NCBI GenBank assembly: GCA_964433345.1
Contig: CAYSQJ010000007.1
Coordinates: 1 to 64,000, forward strand
From: Ga0077527 sp964433345
Lineage (GTDB): Bacteria; Pseudomonadota; Gammaproteobacteria; Burkholderiales; SG8-41
DNA length: 64,000 nucleotides
Reading direction: 5' to 3'
Shown piece after piece: positions 25,073 through 33,059 of the stretch (positions are counted from its first letter, which is position 1; every line of letters begins with the position of its first letter). A program made the position numbers and the translations under genes. The notes under the pieces were generated by a model that searched no databases, had not been told where the DNA came from, and was given only the letters and a program-made list of their open reading frames with translations.

Positions 25073-26053
25073 ATGATGCAGAAACTCGCCGTAACCGTTT
25101 TTTCGATGCTTTGCGCAGTGCTGGCCTTGCCGGTTACCGCTGCACAGGGCTGGGCGCCGTCGCGGCCGGTGGCCTTCATTGCCGGCTCGGCGGCCGGCGG
25201 CAGCCTCGATCTCACGGCGCGTACGCTGCAGCGGATCTGGGAACAGAACCAGACCGTGAAGCCGCCGGTGATCGTCATCAACAAGCCCGGTGCAGGCAAC
25301 AGCGTGGCCTGGAATTACCTCAACGAACGCGGCGGCGACGGCCATGCGGTGGCCATAGGCACCACCAACCTGGTGTCGAATCCGGTGATGGGCGGCAATC
25401 TCGCCGGCTACCGTGACGTGACGCCGCTGGCTCTGCTGTTCGATGATTATTTCATCCTGATGGTGCGTGCCGATTCGCCGCTGAAATCGCTGGCCGACGT
25501 GCGGCAGCGGCTGCAGCAGGATCCCGGCGCGCTGTCGATCGGTTTCGGCCCGGGCATCGGCGCCGGCTCGCATTCGGCGGCGGCTGTGGTGGTGAAGGGC
25601 ATGGGTGTCGACGTGAAAAAGAGCCGGATGATTCCCTACCGCTCGGCGGGCGAGGCGGTGTCGGCGATGCTGGGCGGGCAGATCGACATCGTCAGCGGCA
25701 CCGCGGTCAATGCGCCGCCCTTCATCGCGGCGGGGCGTGTGCGCGCGATTGCGATCATCGCGCCGCAGCGGCTGGGTGGTTCACTGGCGCATGTGCCGAC
25801 CGCGAAGGAGCAGGGCGTGTCGGCGAGCTTCACCAACTGGCGCGGCGTGGTCGGGCCCAAGGGCATGCGTCGCGAACAGGTCGATTTCTGGGTGAAGGCG
25901 CTGAAATCCGCCAGTGACAGCGATGCCTGGCAGAAGGATCTCGAGCGCAATTTCTGGAAAGCGAATTTCCTCAGCGGTGCGCAGTTCGACAATTTTCTGC
26001 GCGCGCAGATCGAAACCTTCCGCGGCATCTGGGCCGATATCGGCGCCAAGTGA
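25073..26053 (+). CDS. Divergent Bug/TctC-like periplasmic binding protein
   Basis: 326 residues with a signal peptide (MMQKLAVTVFSMLCAVLALPVTAAQ). Core signatures are weaker than in the other three Bug proteins here: AFIAGSAAGGSLDLTARTLQRIW, VIVINKPGAGNSVAWNYL, DSPLKSLADVRQRL, and GRVRAIAIIAPQRLGGSLAHVPTAKEQGV. The YKG motif is replaced by PYRSAGEAVSAMLGGQIDIVSG. It probably belongs to the same receptor superfamily, with a different ligand. The ATG at 25073 or 25076 is preceded by GAGGGGGTAG. There is no transporter gene nearby. An AT-rich element follows the stop. Confidence 0.87.
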   Translation: MMQKLAVTVFSMLCAVLALPVTAAQGWAPSRPVAFIAGSAAGGSLDLTARTLQRIWEQNQTVKPPVIVINKPGAGNSVAWNYLNERGGDGHAVAIGTTNLVSNPVMGGNLAGYRDVTPLALLFDDYFILMVRADSPLKSLADVRQRLQQDPGALSIGFGPGIGAGSHSAAAVVVKGMGVDVKKSRMIPYRSAGEAVSAMLGGQIDIVSGTAVNAPPFIAAGRVRAIAIIAPQRLGGSLAHVPTAKEQGVSASFTNWRGVVGPKGMRREQVDFWVKALKSASDSDAWQKDLERNFWKANFLSGAQFDNFLRAQIETFRGIWADIGAK

Positions 26054-26071
26054 TCTCGCCAAGCCTGTTTT

Positions 26072-26102
26072 TATAAGTATTTGATTATAAACATATTTTT
26101 TG
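26072..26102 (+). repeat. AT-rich dispersed element, copy 3
   Basis: TATAAGTATTTGATTATAAA then CATATTTTTTG. It lies in the 58-base gap between the Bug-like gene and the following small gene and is the clearest copy of the family; most of its bases can be aligned with the copy at 49836. Confidence 0.6.
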
Positions 26103-26111
26103 AAATTTGGC

Positions 26112-26546
26112 ATGAGATCAGACATCGACTCTGGTGTTGCCGCAGAGACGCTCTCCACGACATTTGCAGAGGCGGATGTTGAACTGTCGGCGCGGGAGGC
26201 GGCGATCACGCGCGGCGATGCGCTGCCGCTGACCGAAACCGTCGAGGCCATGATCGCGCTGACACAGGGACTGGTTGCCGCCTATGTTGCGGCTGCCGGC
26301 GTCAAGGCGCCGCCTGCCGCGGATGCCGACATTCTCGAGGCCTTCAAGGTCTTGGTGAAAGGCGAGCCGACCTGGAATGCGATTCGCGACAACTGCCGGG
26401 AACTTGTGTACTACCGCAACTGTATTAATATGGGGCGCAGGGACGCGTTGCCGAAAGTCCCGGAGAAAATGGCCGTGCGCACGGCACGGCATGTTTACCT
26501 CTACATCAAGACCCGTTGCATCCGTGAAGGGCGCCTGGCGGATTAG
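26112..26546 (+). CDS. Hypothetical protein preceding the CbbQ/CbbO-type pair
   Basis: 144 residues from the ATG at 26112 (MRSDIDSG); a start at 26100 adds MKFG. Helical, cytoplasmic, no signal. The C-terminal half (WNAIRDNCRELVYYRNCINMGRRDALP, VRTARHVYLYIKTRC) is basic and aromatic-rich and may bind nucleic acid or protein; this is a guess. It is followed after 57 bases by the MoxR-type ATPase gene and probably belongs to the same operon. I do not recognise the family. The AT-rich element ends 10 bases upstream of its start. Confidence 0.65.
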   Translation: MRSDIDSGVAAETLSTTFAEADVELSAREAAITRGDALPLTETVEAMIALTQGLVAAYVAAAGVKAPPAADADILEAFKVLVKGEPTWNAIRDNCRELVYYRNCINMGRRDALPKVPEKMAVRTARHVYLYIKTRCIREGRLAD

Positions 26547-26603
26547 GTTTGGCCGGGTGGCCGCGTTTTTTGTTTGCAGACTTGAACTGACTCTGGAGCG
26601 TTG

Positions 26604-27449
26604 ATGAAGACAGCAGCAAGCCGCGCGCGCGGCGTGGAACACGATATCGTTCAGGCGCCGCAGGTCGGCGAGGTGTCGCCTTATTACGAACCGCAGGGCA
26701 ACGAGGTGGCGATTTTCGAGGCGGCCTACAAGCGCCGCCTGCCGGTGATGCTGAAAGGCCCGACCGGCTGCGGCAAGACGCGTTTTCTCGAATTCATGGC
26801 CTTCCAGCTGAAGCGTCCGCTGGTCACCGTCTCCTGCCACGAGGATCTGACCAGTTCCGACCTCGTCGGCCGTTTCCTGCTCGAAGGCTCCGAAACCGTG
26901 TGGCACGACGGCCCGCTGACCCGCGCGGTGAAGGCAGGCGCGGTCTGTTATCTCGACGAGATCGTCGAGGCGCGCACCGATTCCACGGTGGTGATCCATT
27001 CGCTGACCGACCACCGGCGCAAGCTGGCGATCGAGAAGAAGGGTGTCGAGATCGACGCGCACGAGGATTTCATGCTGGTGATCTCCTACAACCCCGGTTA
27101 CCAGACGGTGCTGAAGGACCTCAAGCCCTCGACCAAGCAGCGTTTCATCGCGATCAATTTCGATTTTCCGTCGGAAGAGGTCGAGCGCAAGATCCTGGTC
27201 AAGGAAGTGCCGGGCACCAAGCCCGAGATCGCGCAGCAGCTGGTGGCGATCGGCCGCAAGGCGCGGCTGCTGAAGGACCACGGCCTCGAGGAATCGACTT
27301 CGACCCGGGCACTGGTCTACGCGGCGAGCATGATCTCCGCCGGCCTTGATCCGGTCACCGCCTGCCAGGTGGCGATGGTCAATCCGATTACCGACGATGC
27401 CGAGCTGGCGGACGCGCTCATGGAGATCGTCAACGCGCACTTCGCCTGA
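26604..27449 (+). CDS. MoxR-class AAA+ ATPase, CbbQ/NorQ/NirQ family
   Basis: 281 residues from the ATG at 26604. Walker A GPTGCGKT (52-59), Walker B AVCYLDEIVEA, sensor region LVISYNPGYQTVLKDLKPSTKQRF. These stretches match CbbQ/NorQ very closely. CbbQ with CbbO remodels and reactivates Rubisco; NorQ with NorD inserts the non-haem iron of nitric oxide reductase. No rbcL or norCB gene is within the window, so the client is unknown. It is followed by the VWA partner gene after a 177-base gap that contains a palindromic repeat. Confidence 0.93.
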   Translation: MKTAASRARGVEHDIVQAPQVGEVSPYYEPQGNEVAIFEAAYKRRLPVMLKGPTGCGKTRFLEFMAFQLKRPLVTVSCHEDLTSSDLVGRFLLEGSETVWHDGPLTRAVKAGAVCYLDEIVEARTDSTVVIHSLTDHRRKLAIEKKGVEIDAHEDFMLVISYNPGYQTVLKDLKPSTKQRFIAINFDFPSEEVERKILVKEVPGTKPEIAQQLVAIGRKARLLKDHGLEESTSTRALVYAASMISAGLDPVTACQVAMVNPITDDAELADALMEIVNAHFA

Positions 27450-27467
27450 CAGACTGACGCCCAGGCC

Positions 27468-27549
27468 GTCATTCCGGCCAAGCGCAGCGTGCGCCGGAAT
27501 CCAGGACACATTTCAAAAAACCCTGGATTCCGGCTTTCGCCGGAATGAC
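27468..27549. repeat. Extragenic palindromic repeat pair (TTCCGG family)
   Basis: GTCATTCCGG ... GCGCCGGAATCCAGG and CCCTGGATTCCGG ... CGCCGGAATGAC, mirror hairpins separated by a short A-rich spacer. It lies inside the cbbQ-cbbO type operon, 18 bases after the ATPase stop, where it may stabilise or terminate the upstream message. Confidence 0.85.
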
Positions 27550-27626
27550 GGCTGGGTGGTGAATGGTTTGTCGCCACGATTTATTTTCCAATCATCGCCA
27601 GTCACGAATCATCTGCACAAACCCCG

Positions 27627-30134
27627 ATGAAATACTCACCCGCCGTCAGCCAGGCCTTCGCCAGAATCCAGGATCTCAGTGCCGTCGCGTACCGCGAGGT
27701 CGATCAGGTGCTGCCGGCGATCGCGCGGCACGGCGACGAGGTCGCACTGCAGTGGCTGGCCGCCTGCACCGCGCTGTTCAGTTTCGAGCGCGATGCCGGC
27801 AAGGCCTTCATCCGCGGTAGCCTCGAGGCGGAGAAGGTGTCGGAGGAAGTGCTGCCCTGGACCGGGCAGGCGATGGCCTTCATGCAGTGGCGGGCTTCGT
27901 GGCGCGCGCTGGAAGGCTTCATGGCCAATGTCGCGCGGGCCTACGGCTCCCTTGGTCATGCCGGCGAGCAGCGCTGGGCGGAGATCGGTTTTGGCTGGTG
28001 CGGGCGGCAGATCGAGAGCGGCGCGGCCTATTTTTCGACGCCGGTGCTGGATCTTGCCGGACGCCACGGCGGCATTGCCGCGATCGAGCAGATTGCGGCA
28101 CCCGCCGACGAGCTCTACGAATCGCGCAAGCTGATGCTTGCGACTTATCTGCCGGGCGCGATCCGCGTGCGCAACCTGCTCGGCGCGCAGGCGATCCTGC
28201 CCTGGGCTTCGCGCGGCGCCGACATCCTGCAGTCGGGGCGCGCCCGCGGCGAGGCCTATTTCCGGCTCGAATCCGAGGAAAGCCTGTCGCTGCTGCTGGA
28301 GCACCTGCCGGGTTACCGGCTGACCGACCGCAACCGCCTGCTGGGCATGTTGCTTGATGTCTGGTTCGGCGGAGAGTTTGATCTCAAGGAAAGCACCTGG
28401 TCGCCGGAGAAGGGCAGGCCCTTCATCGAAACCGACGGCCGCAGCATCTATTTTCCGGCGGTGATGGCCGACCGCGAGGAAGCGATCCTCGCGCTGCTGC
28501 ACACCGCCGGCCACCTGCGCGGGCGCACCTTCGACCGCGGCGCGATGCAGGAAATGTTCGCCGAGGCGAAGATCGATTTCCCGAAAACCGGCGTGGTGTC
28601 CTGGGCGCCGCTGTTCCTGCGCTTCGGCGAGGATGCCTTGCGTTTTCAGCTGCTGTTCGACATCTGCGAGGACCTGCGCGTGGACTTCGGCGTGCAGCGC
28701 AGCGTGCCGAACTACCTCAGGCGCCTGCAAAGGGCCGCGCAGGGCATCGGCGTGCGCCATCCGGAAACGGCGGCTTATTACGACCTTGCACTGGAGAGCA
28801 TCGAGTCGGCGCTCGCGCATCTCGGCGGCGCCGCAGCCGATCCGCGCTTTGCCGAACTGCTGCAGCCGGGGGCGACGGTGGCCGATGCCTTCCGCGTGGC
28901 GATCAGGCTCCATGCGGGCTCGACACTGCCGCCGGTGACCGAGCTGGAGGCTTTTCTCGCGGCGTATCTCCCGGGACGCAGCCCCAATGCCGCACGCATG
29001 GCGCATCCCCAGGAAAGCGACGACCAGTCGCAGCAGACCCAGGCCGGCTCGGAACAGCAGAGCGAGCAGCAGGAGGAGGGTGGAGAGGAGACCGAGGCGC
29101 CGCAGAACGCGGAGTCCGGCGACCAGCGCGACGACGGCGAGAAAAAGGAAATGCCCAGCTACGGCGATTCCTCGGGCCAGTCGGCGCGCGCATCCGGCGA
29201 CAGCGACAAGCAGGGCCCCAACCAGGGCAGCAGCGACAAGGGCATACCCTATCCCGAATGGGATTACCGTGAGTCGCGCTACAAGCGCAACTGGAGCTGG
29301 GTGCAGGAGAAGCGCCTCGCCGAATCGAACATGGGCGAGACCACACGCCTGATGAAGCAGTATGAACTCGCGCTGAAGCGCCTGAAGAAGGCGATCCAGT
29401 CGCAGAAGCCGACGCGCATGGCGCCGTTGACCCAGCAGCTCGACGGCGATGACATGGACCTCAATGCGGTGGTGAGCTTTGTCGCCGAGAAGCGCGCCGG
29501 CCAGTCGCCGCGGCCGGCGATCTACAAGCGCCGCGAGATCCGCCAGCGCGAGGTCGCGGTGACGCTGCTTGCCGACATGTCAACATCGATCATGCAGCAC
29601 CTGCCCGAGGGCGGCGGCCGCCTGGTCGACCGCATCCGCGCCGGAGTGCTGCTGTTCGCCGAGAGCATGGAGGAGGTCGGTGATGCCTACTCGATCGCCG
29701 GTTTCTGTTCCAAGTACCGCGACAACGTCAGCTATTACACGCTGAAGGGTTTCGACGAGAGCCTGACCGATGATGTGCGCGCGCAGATCGGCGGCATGTC
29801 GGGGCGGCTGGCGACGCGCATGGGCGCGGCGATCCGCCACGCCACCGCGCGCTTTGACGGCGTCGAGAGCAGGCGCCGCCTGCTGCTGCTGCTGTCTGAC
29901 GGCCGGCCCGAGGATTACGACGACGGCGGCGACCGGCGCTACCTGCACGAAGACACGCGGATGGCGGTGAAGGAAGCAGTGGCAAAGGGCGTGCATCCCT
30001 TCTGCGTCACTGTCGACACCATGGCCAACCAGTACCTGCCGCAGATTTTCGGCCCCGGGCACTACCTGGTGCTCGACCACATCAACAGCCTGCCCAACAA
30101 GCTGCCGGAAATCTACCTGCGGCTGCGGCGCTAG
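27627..30134 (+). CDS. VWA-domain protein, CbbO/NorD family
   Basis: 835 residues. The N-terminal 450 residues are helical (CbbO-like). Residues about 455-545 form a low-complexity acidic Gln/Glu/Ser linker (QQTQAGSEQQSEQQEEGG). The C-terminal von Willebrand A domain starts near 640 and has a MIDAS motif DMSTS (D650), RLATRMGAAIRHA, and LLLLSDGRPEDYDD. It partners the CbbQ-type ATPase: the VWA protein recruits the client while the AAA+ hexamer remodels it. The length exceeds NorD (about 600) and is closer to CbbO. Client unknown in this window. Confidence 0.9.
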   Translation: MKYSPAVSQAFARIQDLSAVAYREVDQVLPAIARHGDEVALQWLAACTALFSFERDAGKAFIRGSLEAEKVSEEVLPWTGQAMAFMQWRASWRALEGFMANVARAYGSLGHAGEQRWAEIGFGWCGRQIESGAAYFSTPVLDLAGRHGGIAAIEQIAAPADELYESRKLMLATYLPGAIRVRNLLGAQAILPWASRGADILQSGRARGEAYFRLESEESLSLLLEHLPGYRLTDRNRLLGMLLDVWFGGEFDLKESTWSPEKGRPFIETDGRSIYFPAVMADREEAILALLHTAGHLRGRTFDRGAMQEMFAEAKIDFPKTGVVSWAPLFLRFGEDALRFQLLFDICEDLRVDFGVQRSVPNYLRRLQRAAQGIGVRHPETAAYYDLALESIESALAHLGGAAADPRFAELLQPGATVADAFRVAIRLHAGSTLPPVTELEAFLAAYLPGRSPNAARMAHPQESDDQSQQTQAGSEQQSEQQEEGGEETEAPQNAESGDQRDDGEKKEMPSYGDSSGQSARASGDSDKQGPNQGSSDKGIPYPEWDYRESRYKRNWSWVQEKRLAESNMGETTRLMKQYELALKRLKKAIQSQKPTRMAPLTQQLDGDDMDLNAVVSFVAEKRAGQSPRPAIYKRREIRQREVAVTLLADMSTSIMQHLPEGGGRLVDRIRAGVLLFAESMEEVGDAYSIAGFCSKYRDNVSYYTLKGFDESLTDDVRAQIGGMSGRLATRMGAAIRHATARFDGVESRRRLLLLLSDGRPEDYDDGGDRRYLHEDTRMAVKEAVAKGVHPFCVTVDTMANQYLPQIFGPGHYLVLDHINSLPNKLPEIYLRLRR

Positions 30135-30140
30135 GGCCTT

Positions 30141-31274
30141 GTGATGATTCCGGGCAGCGCGACCCGGGCTGGCACCGAGGCACTGGCGGGAAATGCCGCC
30201 TGCGCCCCCGGCCACTACAGCGATTTCCTCAACCAGCATCTGAAGCTGTCCTCGCTGGGGGTCGGCACTTTCCCCGGTGCGGCTACGGATGCGGTGGATG
30301 CAGCGTATGCGGATATCGTCGAACGCGCACTCCAGTCCGGCATCAATGTCCTCGATACCGCGGCGCATTACCGCTATGGACGTTCGATGCATGCGGTCGG
30401 CGAGGGTCTGCGCCGCGCCTTCGCTGCGGGTGTCAGCCGCGAGCAGGTCTACGTGGTGGCCAAGGGTGGTTTCCTGCGCTTCGATGACGGTCCTCCGGCG
30501 GATCTCGCGGCCTGGTTCGAGGCGCGCATCGCGCGCAAGGGCCTCGGCACGCGCGATGACCTGACCGGCGTACACTGCCTGGCGCCCGGGCATATCGCGG
30601 CGCAGATCGACGAGTTGCGCGAGGCGCTCGGGCTGGAAACCCTGGATGCCTTCCTGATTGATCAGCCCGAGGTGCACATCCCGCGGCTGGGCAAGGAAGA
30701 ATTGAACCGCCGGCTGCAGACCGCGTTCGCCGTCTGCGAGCAGGCAGTGCGCCAGCACAAGATCCGCAGCTACGGCGTCTCGACTTTCGATGCGCTGCGG
30801 GTCGAGACCGATCATGCGCTGTTCCAGTCGCTGCCCTCGCTGCTCGGCCTTGCGGAGCGAGCGGCAGCCCTGGTGCAGCGCGATGAACAGGCGCGTCATC
30901 ATTTCCGCGTGCTGCAGTTGCCCTTCAACCAGGCGATGAACGAAGGCTTTACCCGCTTCAGCCAGGCCACCGGGCAGGGCAATGTGGCCTCGACGTTGCA
31001 GGCGGCGCACCAGCTGAAGCTGTTTGTGATCGGCAGTCACGGCCTTGCCAAAGGCGCGCTGGCGGTGCAGTGTGCAGACGCAGTGCGCGAGGCGATGTCC
31101 GATTTCGCCAATGATGCGCAGCGTGCGCTGCAATTCAATCGCTCGACGCCCGGACTGGGTGTGAGCCTGGCCGGGATCAGCACTCCGCGACACCTTGAGG
31201 ATCTGCTGACTGTTGCCAATCGCGTGCCGCTGGCCCGGGAGGCTTATCTGAAAATGTACCGCCGCGCGCAATAG
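30141..31274 (+). CDS. Aldo/keto reductase-family protein with altered tetrad
   Basis: 377 residues. LGVGTFPG, GINVLDTAAHYRYGRS (D72, tyrosines at 77/79) and VYVVAKGG (K108) are AKR signatures. The catalytic histidine normally in the LYLIHxP strand is aspartate (D174 in FLIDQPEVH). The protein is longer than usual AKRs because of an N-terminal extension and an insert near 115-145. It would reduce carbonyls with NADPH if active. It starts 6 bases after the CbbO-type gene, so it is probably in that operon; the upstream codons (MMIPGSATRAG) may be trimmed by a later start. Confidence 0.8.
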   Translation: MMIPGSATRAGTEALAGNAACAPGHYSDFLNQHLKLSSLGVGTFPGAATDAVDAAYADIVERALQSGINVLDTAAHYRYGRSMHAVGEGLRRAFAAGVSREQVYVVAKGGFLRFDDGPPADLAAWFEARIARKGLGTRDDLTGVHCLAPGHIAAQIDELREALGLETLDAFLIDQPEVHIPRLGKEELNRRLQTAFAVCEQAVRQHKIRSYGVSTFDALRVETDHALFQSLPSLLGLAERAAALVQRDEQARHHFRVLQLPFNQAMNEGFTRFSQATGQGNVASTLQAAHQLKLFVIGSHGLAKGALAVQCADAVREAMSDFANDAQRALQFNRSTPGLGVSLAGISTPRHLEDLLTVANRVPLAREAYLKMYRRAQ

Positions 31275-31339
31275 AATGGGGGCATCCTGCCGGAAGCTGG
31301 CGGCAGGCATTGCAATCAGACGAGAAGGGAATCCGCATC

Positions 31340-32422
31340 ATGTCCGGCAAAACGGGATTGCGGCGGCAGACCGAATGGGTGCCGTTGACCAGGGAGCAGT
31401 TTCGCGAGCGCTTCTACCAGAAGTTCAGCGACCCGGCGTTTGGCCGGGTTGCCGCCGAACTCGACAAGGTGTTCGAGGTGGCCTGGGACGGCTATATCCG
31501 CTATCGCAAGTCGCCGCACCAGCAGGCGGCGGGCGCCCTTTTCGCGGATCCGGACATGCGACTGCCGGCCGAATGGCTGCAGACGCGGGCGGCAATCGAT
31601 GCCGCGGACAGGCGCCGGAAGGATCCCGGGTCTCCGACGCGCATCCTGATCATCAATGGCTCGACGCGCAGCGAACACAGCTGTCCGGGGGAAATTTCCA
31701 AGACACGGCGGCTCGCGCAGCATGCGCAGGCGGCCATCGAGGCCCTGCCCGGACACGAGCTTGATTTTCTTGACCTGTCGACGCTGGCCGACGAACCATG
31801 GAAGGTCATCCACCCCTGCAAGGCCTGCGTGTCCACCGCCATGCCGCTGTGCCACTGGCCATGCTCCTGCTATCCGAACCATGCGATGGGCCAGACCAAC
31901 GACTGGATGAATGAAATTTATCCGCGCTGGGCGGCGGCGCATGGTGTGTTCCTGCTGTGTCCCGTGCATTGGTACCAGGCGCCGGCGAGCCTGAAGCTGA
32001 TGATCGACCGGCTGGTCTGTGCCGACGGCGGCAATCCCGATCCGACGACCACCCGCGGCAAGGATCCGGCCGTGGCCAAGGCGCTGGAACTGCAGGGCTG
32101 GGACTATCCGAAGCATCTTGCCGGCCGTGCCTTTGCGGTCGTCGCGCACGGCGACGCAGCCGGACCGGAAAATTTGCGGCGCATGCTTGCCGACTGGCTG
32201 ACCGATATCGGCATGATCCAGGCCGGGCCGCAGGCCGCGCTCGACACCTGGATCGGCTGGTACCGGCCTTATGCCACCAGCCATCAGGATCTCGATGCGG
32301 ATCCGCAGCTGTTTTCGCAAGTCCACAATGCGGCAATGAGCCTCGCAGCGCTGGTGAAACAGTTGCGCAGCGGCGAGTATCGCGCGCCGGATGCGGGCCT
32401 GCGTGACCCGCGGCGGAAATAG
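31340..32422 (+). CDS. NAD(P)H-dependent flavodoxin-fold reductase with cysteine cluster
   Basis: 360 residues from the ATG at 31340, preceded by GAGAAGGGA. The flavodoxin-like core starts near 100: RILIINGSTRSEHSCPG (FMN phosphate loop), LDFLDLSTL, GVFLLCPVHWYQAPASLKLMIDRLV (family motif P-x-Y-x-x-x-P-x-x-x-K). A cluster of five cysteines (C160, C163, C171, C175, C177) follows DEPWKVIHP and could bind metal or Fe-S. The N-terminal 100 residues are an extra helical region. It sits 65 bases after the AKR gene, same strand. Function: probable FMN oxidoreductase; substrate unknown. Confidence 0.82.
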   Translation: MSGKTGLRRQTEWVPLTREQFRERFYQKFSDPAFGRVAAELDKVFEVAWDGYIRYRKSPHQQAAGALFADPDMRLPAEWLQTRAAIDAADRRRKDPGSPTRILIINGSTRSEHSCPGEISKTRRLAQHAQAAIEALPGHELDFLDLSTLADEPWKVIHPCKACVSTAMPLCHWPCSCYPNHAMGQTNDWMNEIYPRWAAAHGVFLLCPVHWYQAPASLKLMIDRLVCADGGNPDPTTTRGKDPAVAKALELQGWDYPKHLAGRAFAVVAHGDAAGPENLRRMLADWLTDIGMIQAGPQAALDTWIGWYRPYATSHQDLDADPQLFSQVHNAAMSLAALVKQLRSGEYRAPDAGLRDPRRK

Positions 32423-32502
32423 AGGCAGGCGGCCTTTTCAGATATGCCGCGGTTGTTGCACAATGAATGAATGCTGAAGTTTTCATTTGAGAGGAGTCCA
32501 AA

Positions 32503-33003
32503 ATGAGTCACACGCTGGAACAATTCGCCGCCCAGTGCCATGACGCGATCAAGGCCGAGCCCGGCCCGGCCGGGCGCAAAAAAATCGCCGCGCTGCTGCA
32601 GGAAGTGCTGAAGGACAAGGCCTTCATTGACAAGCATGTCGACGCCAGCGTCGGCGAGCGCAAGATACTTTACGAAGATCCCGAGTTCGGTTTCTGCATC
32701 CTCGCGCATGACTACAAGGATGCCAAGACCAGCGCGCCTCACGACCACGCCCATTCCTGGGCGATCTACGGCCAGGCCCGCGGCGAGACCCAGATGCGGG
32801 ACTACCAGCTGGTCGAAGCCGCGACCGCGGAAAAGCCGGGCAAGGTCAGGGAGACGCGTTCCTACAAACTGACGCCGGGCGTCGCCCATGTCTACAACGA
32901 GGGCGACCTGCATTCGCCGAAGCGCGAAGGGCCGACCAGCCTGATCCGCATCGAGGGTACCAACATGGCAAAGGTCAAACGTTTCAAGTTCGAAGTCGTT
33001 TGA
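32503..33003 (+). CDS. Cupin-fold metal-dependent enzyme-like protein
   Basis: 166 residues. APHDHAHSWAIYGQARGETQMRDY provides the first cupin motif (H-x-H ... E), and TPGVAHVYNEGDLHSPKRE the second (H ... H). This matches the cysteine-dioxygenase-like group of predicted metal-dependent enzymes. The ATG at 32503 has a good GAGAGGAG site. It has a strong terminator 9 bases after the stop and is probably monocistronic or the last gene of the preceding run. Substrate unknown. Confidence 0.8.
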   Translation: MSHTLEQFAAQCHDAIKAEPGPAGRKKIAALLQEVLKDKAFIDKHVDASVGERKILYEDPEFGFCILAHDYKDAKTSAPHDHAHSWAIYGQARGETQMRDYQLVEAATAEKPGKVRETRSYKLTPGVAHVYNEGDLHSPKREGPTSLIRIEGTNMAKVKRFKFEVV

Positions 33004-33014
33004 TCAAGCTTCAA

Positions 33015-33048
33015 TCAAAAAAGCGGCCTGCGGGCCGCTTTTTTTTCG
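33015..33048. terminator. Bidirectional Rho-independent terminator
   Basis: AAAAAAGCGGCC (to 33028), loop TGCG, GGCCGCTTTTTTTT (from 33033). The stem is flanked by A and T tracts, so it works in both directions: for the cupin gene on + and for the DUF481 gene (33060-34064) on -. Confidence 0.93.
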
Positions 33049-33059
33049 GGATGCATCCG

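Noticed and set aside
26118..27509. 463-codon minus-strand frame opposite the CbbQ-type gene
   Set aside because: Antisense to a gene with intact Walker motifs.
29580..31310. 576-codon minus-strand frame
   Set aside because: Antisense shadow of the VWA and AKR genes; low-complexity translation.
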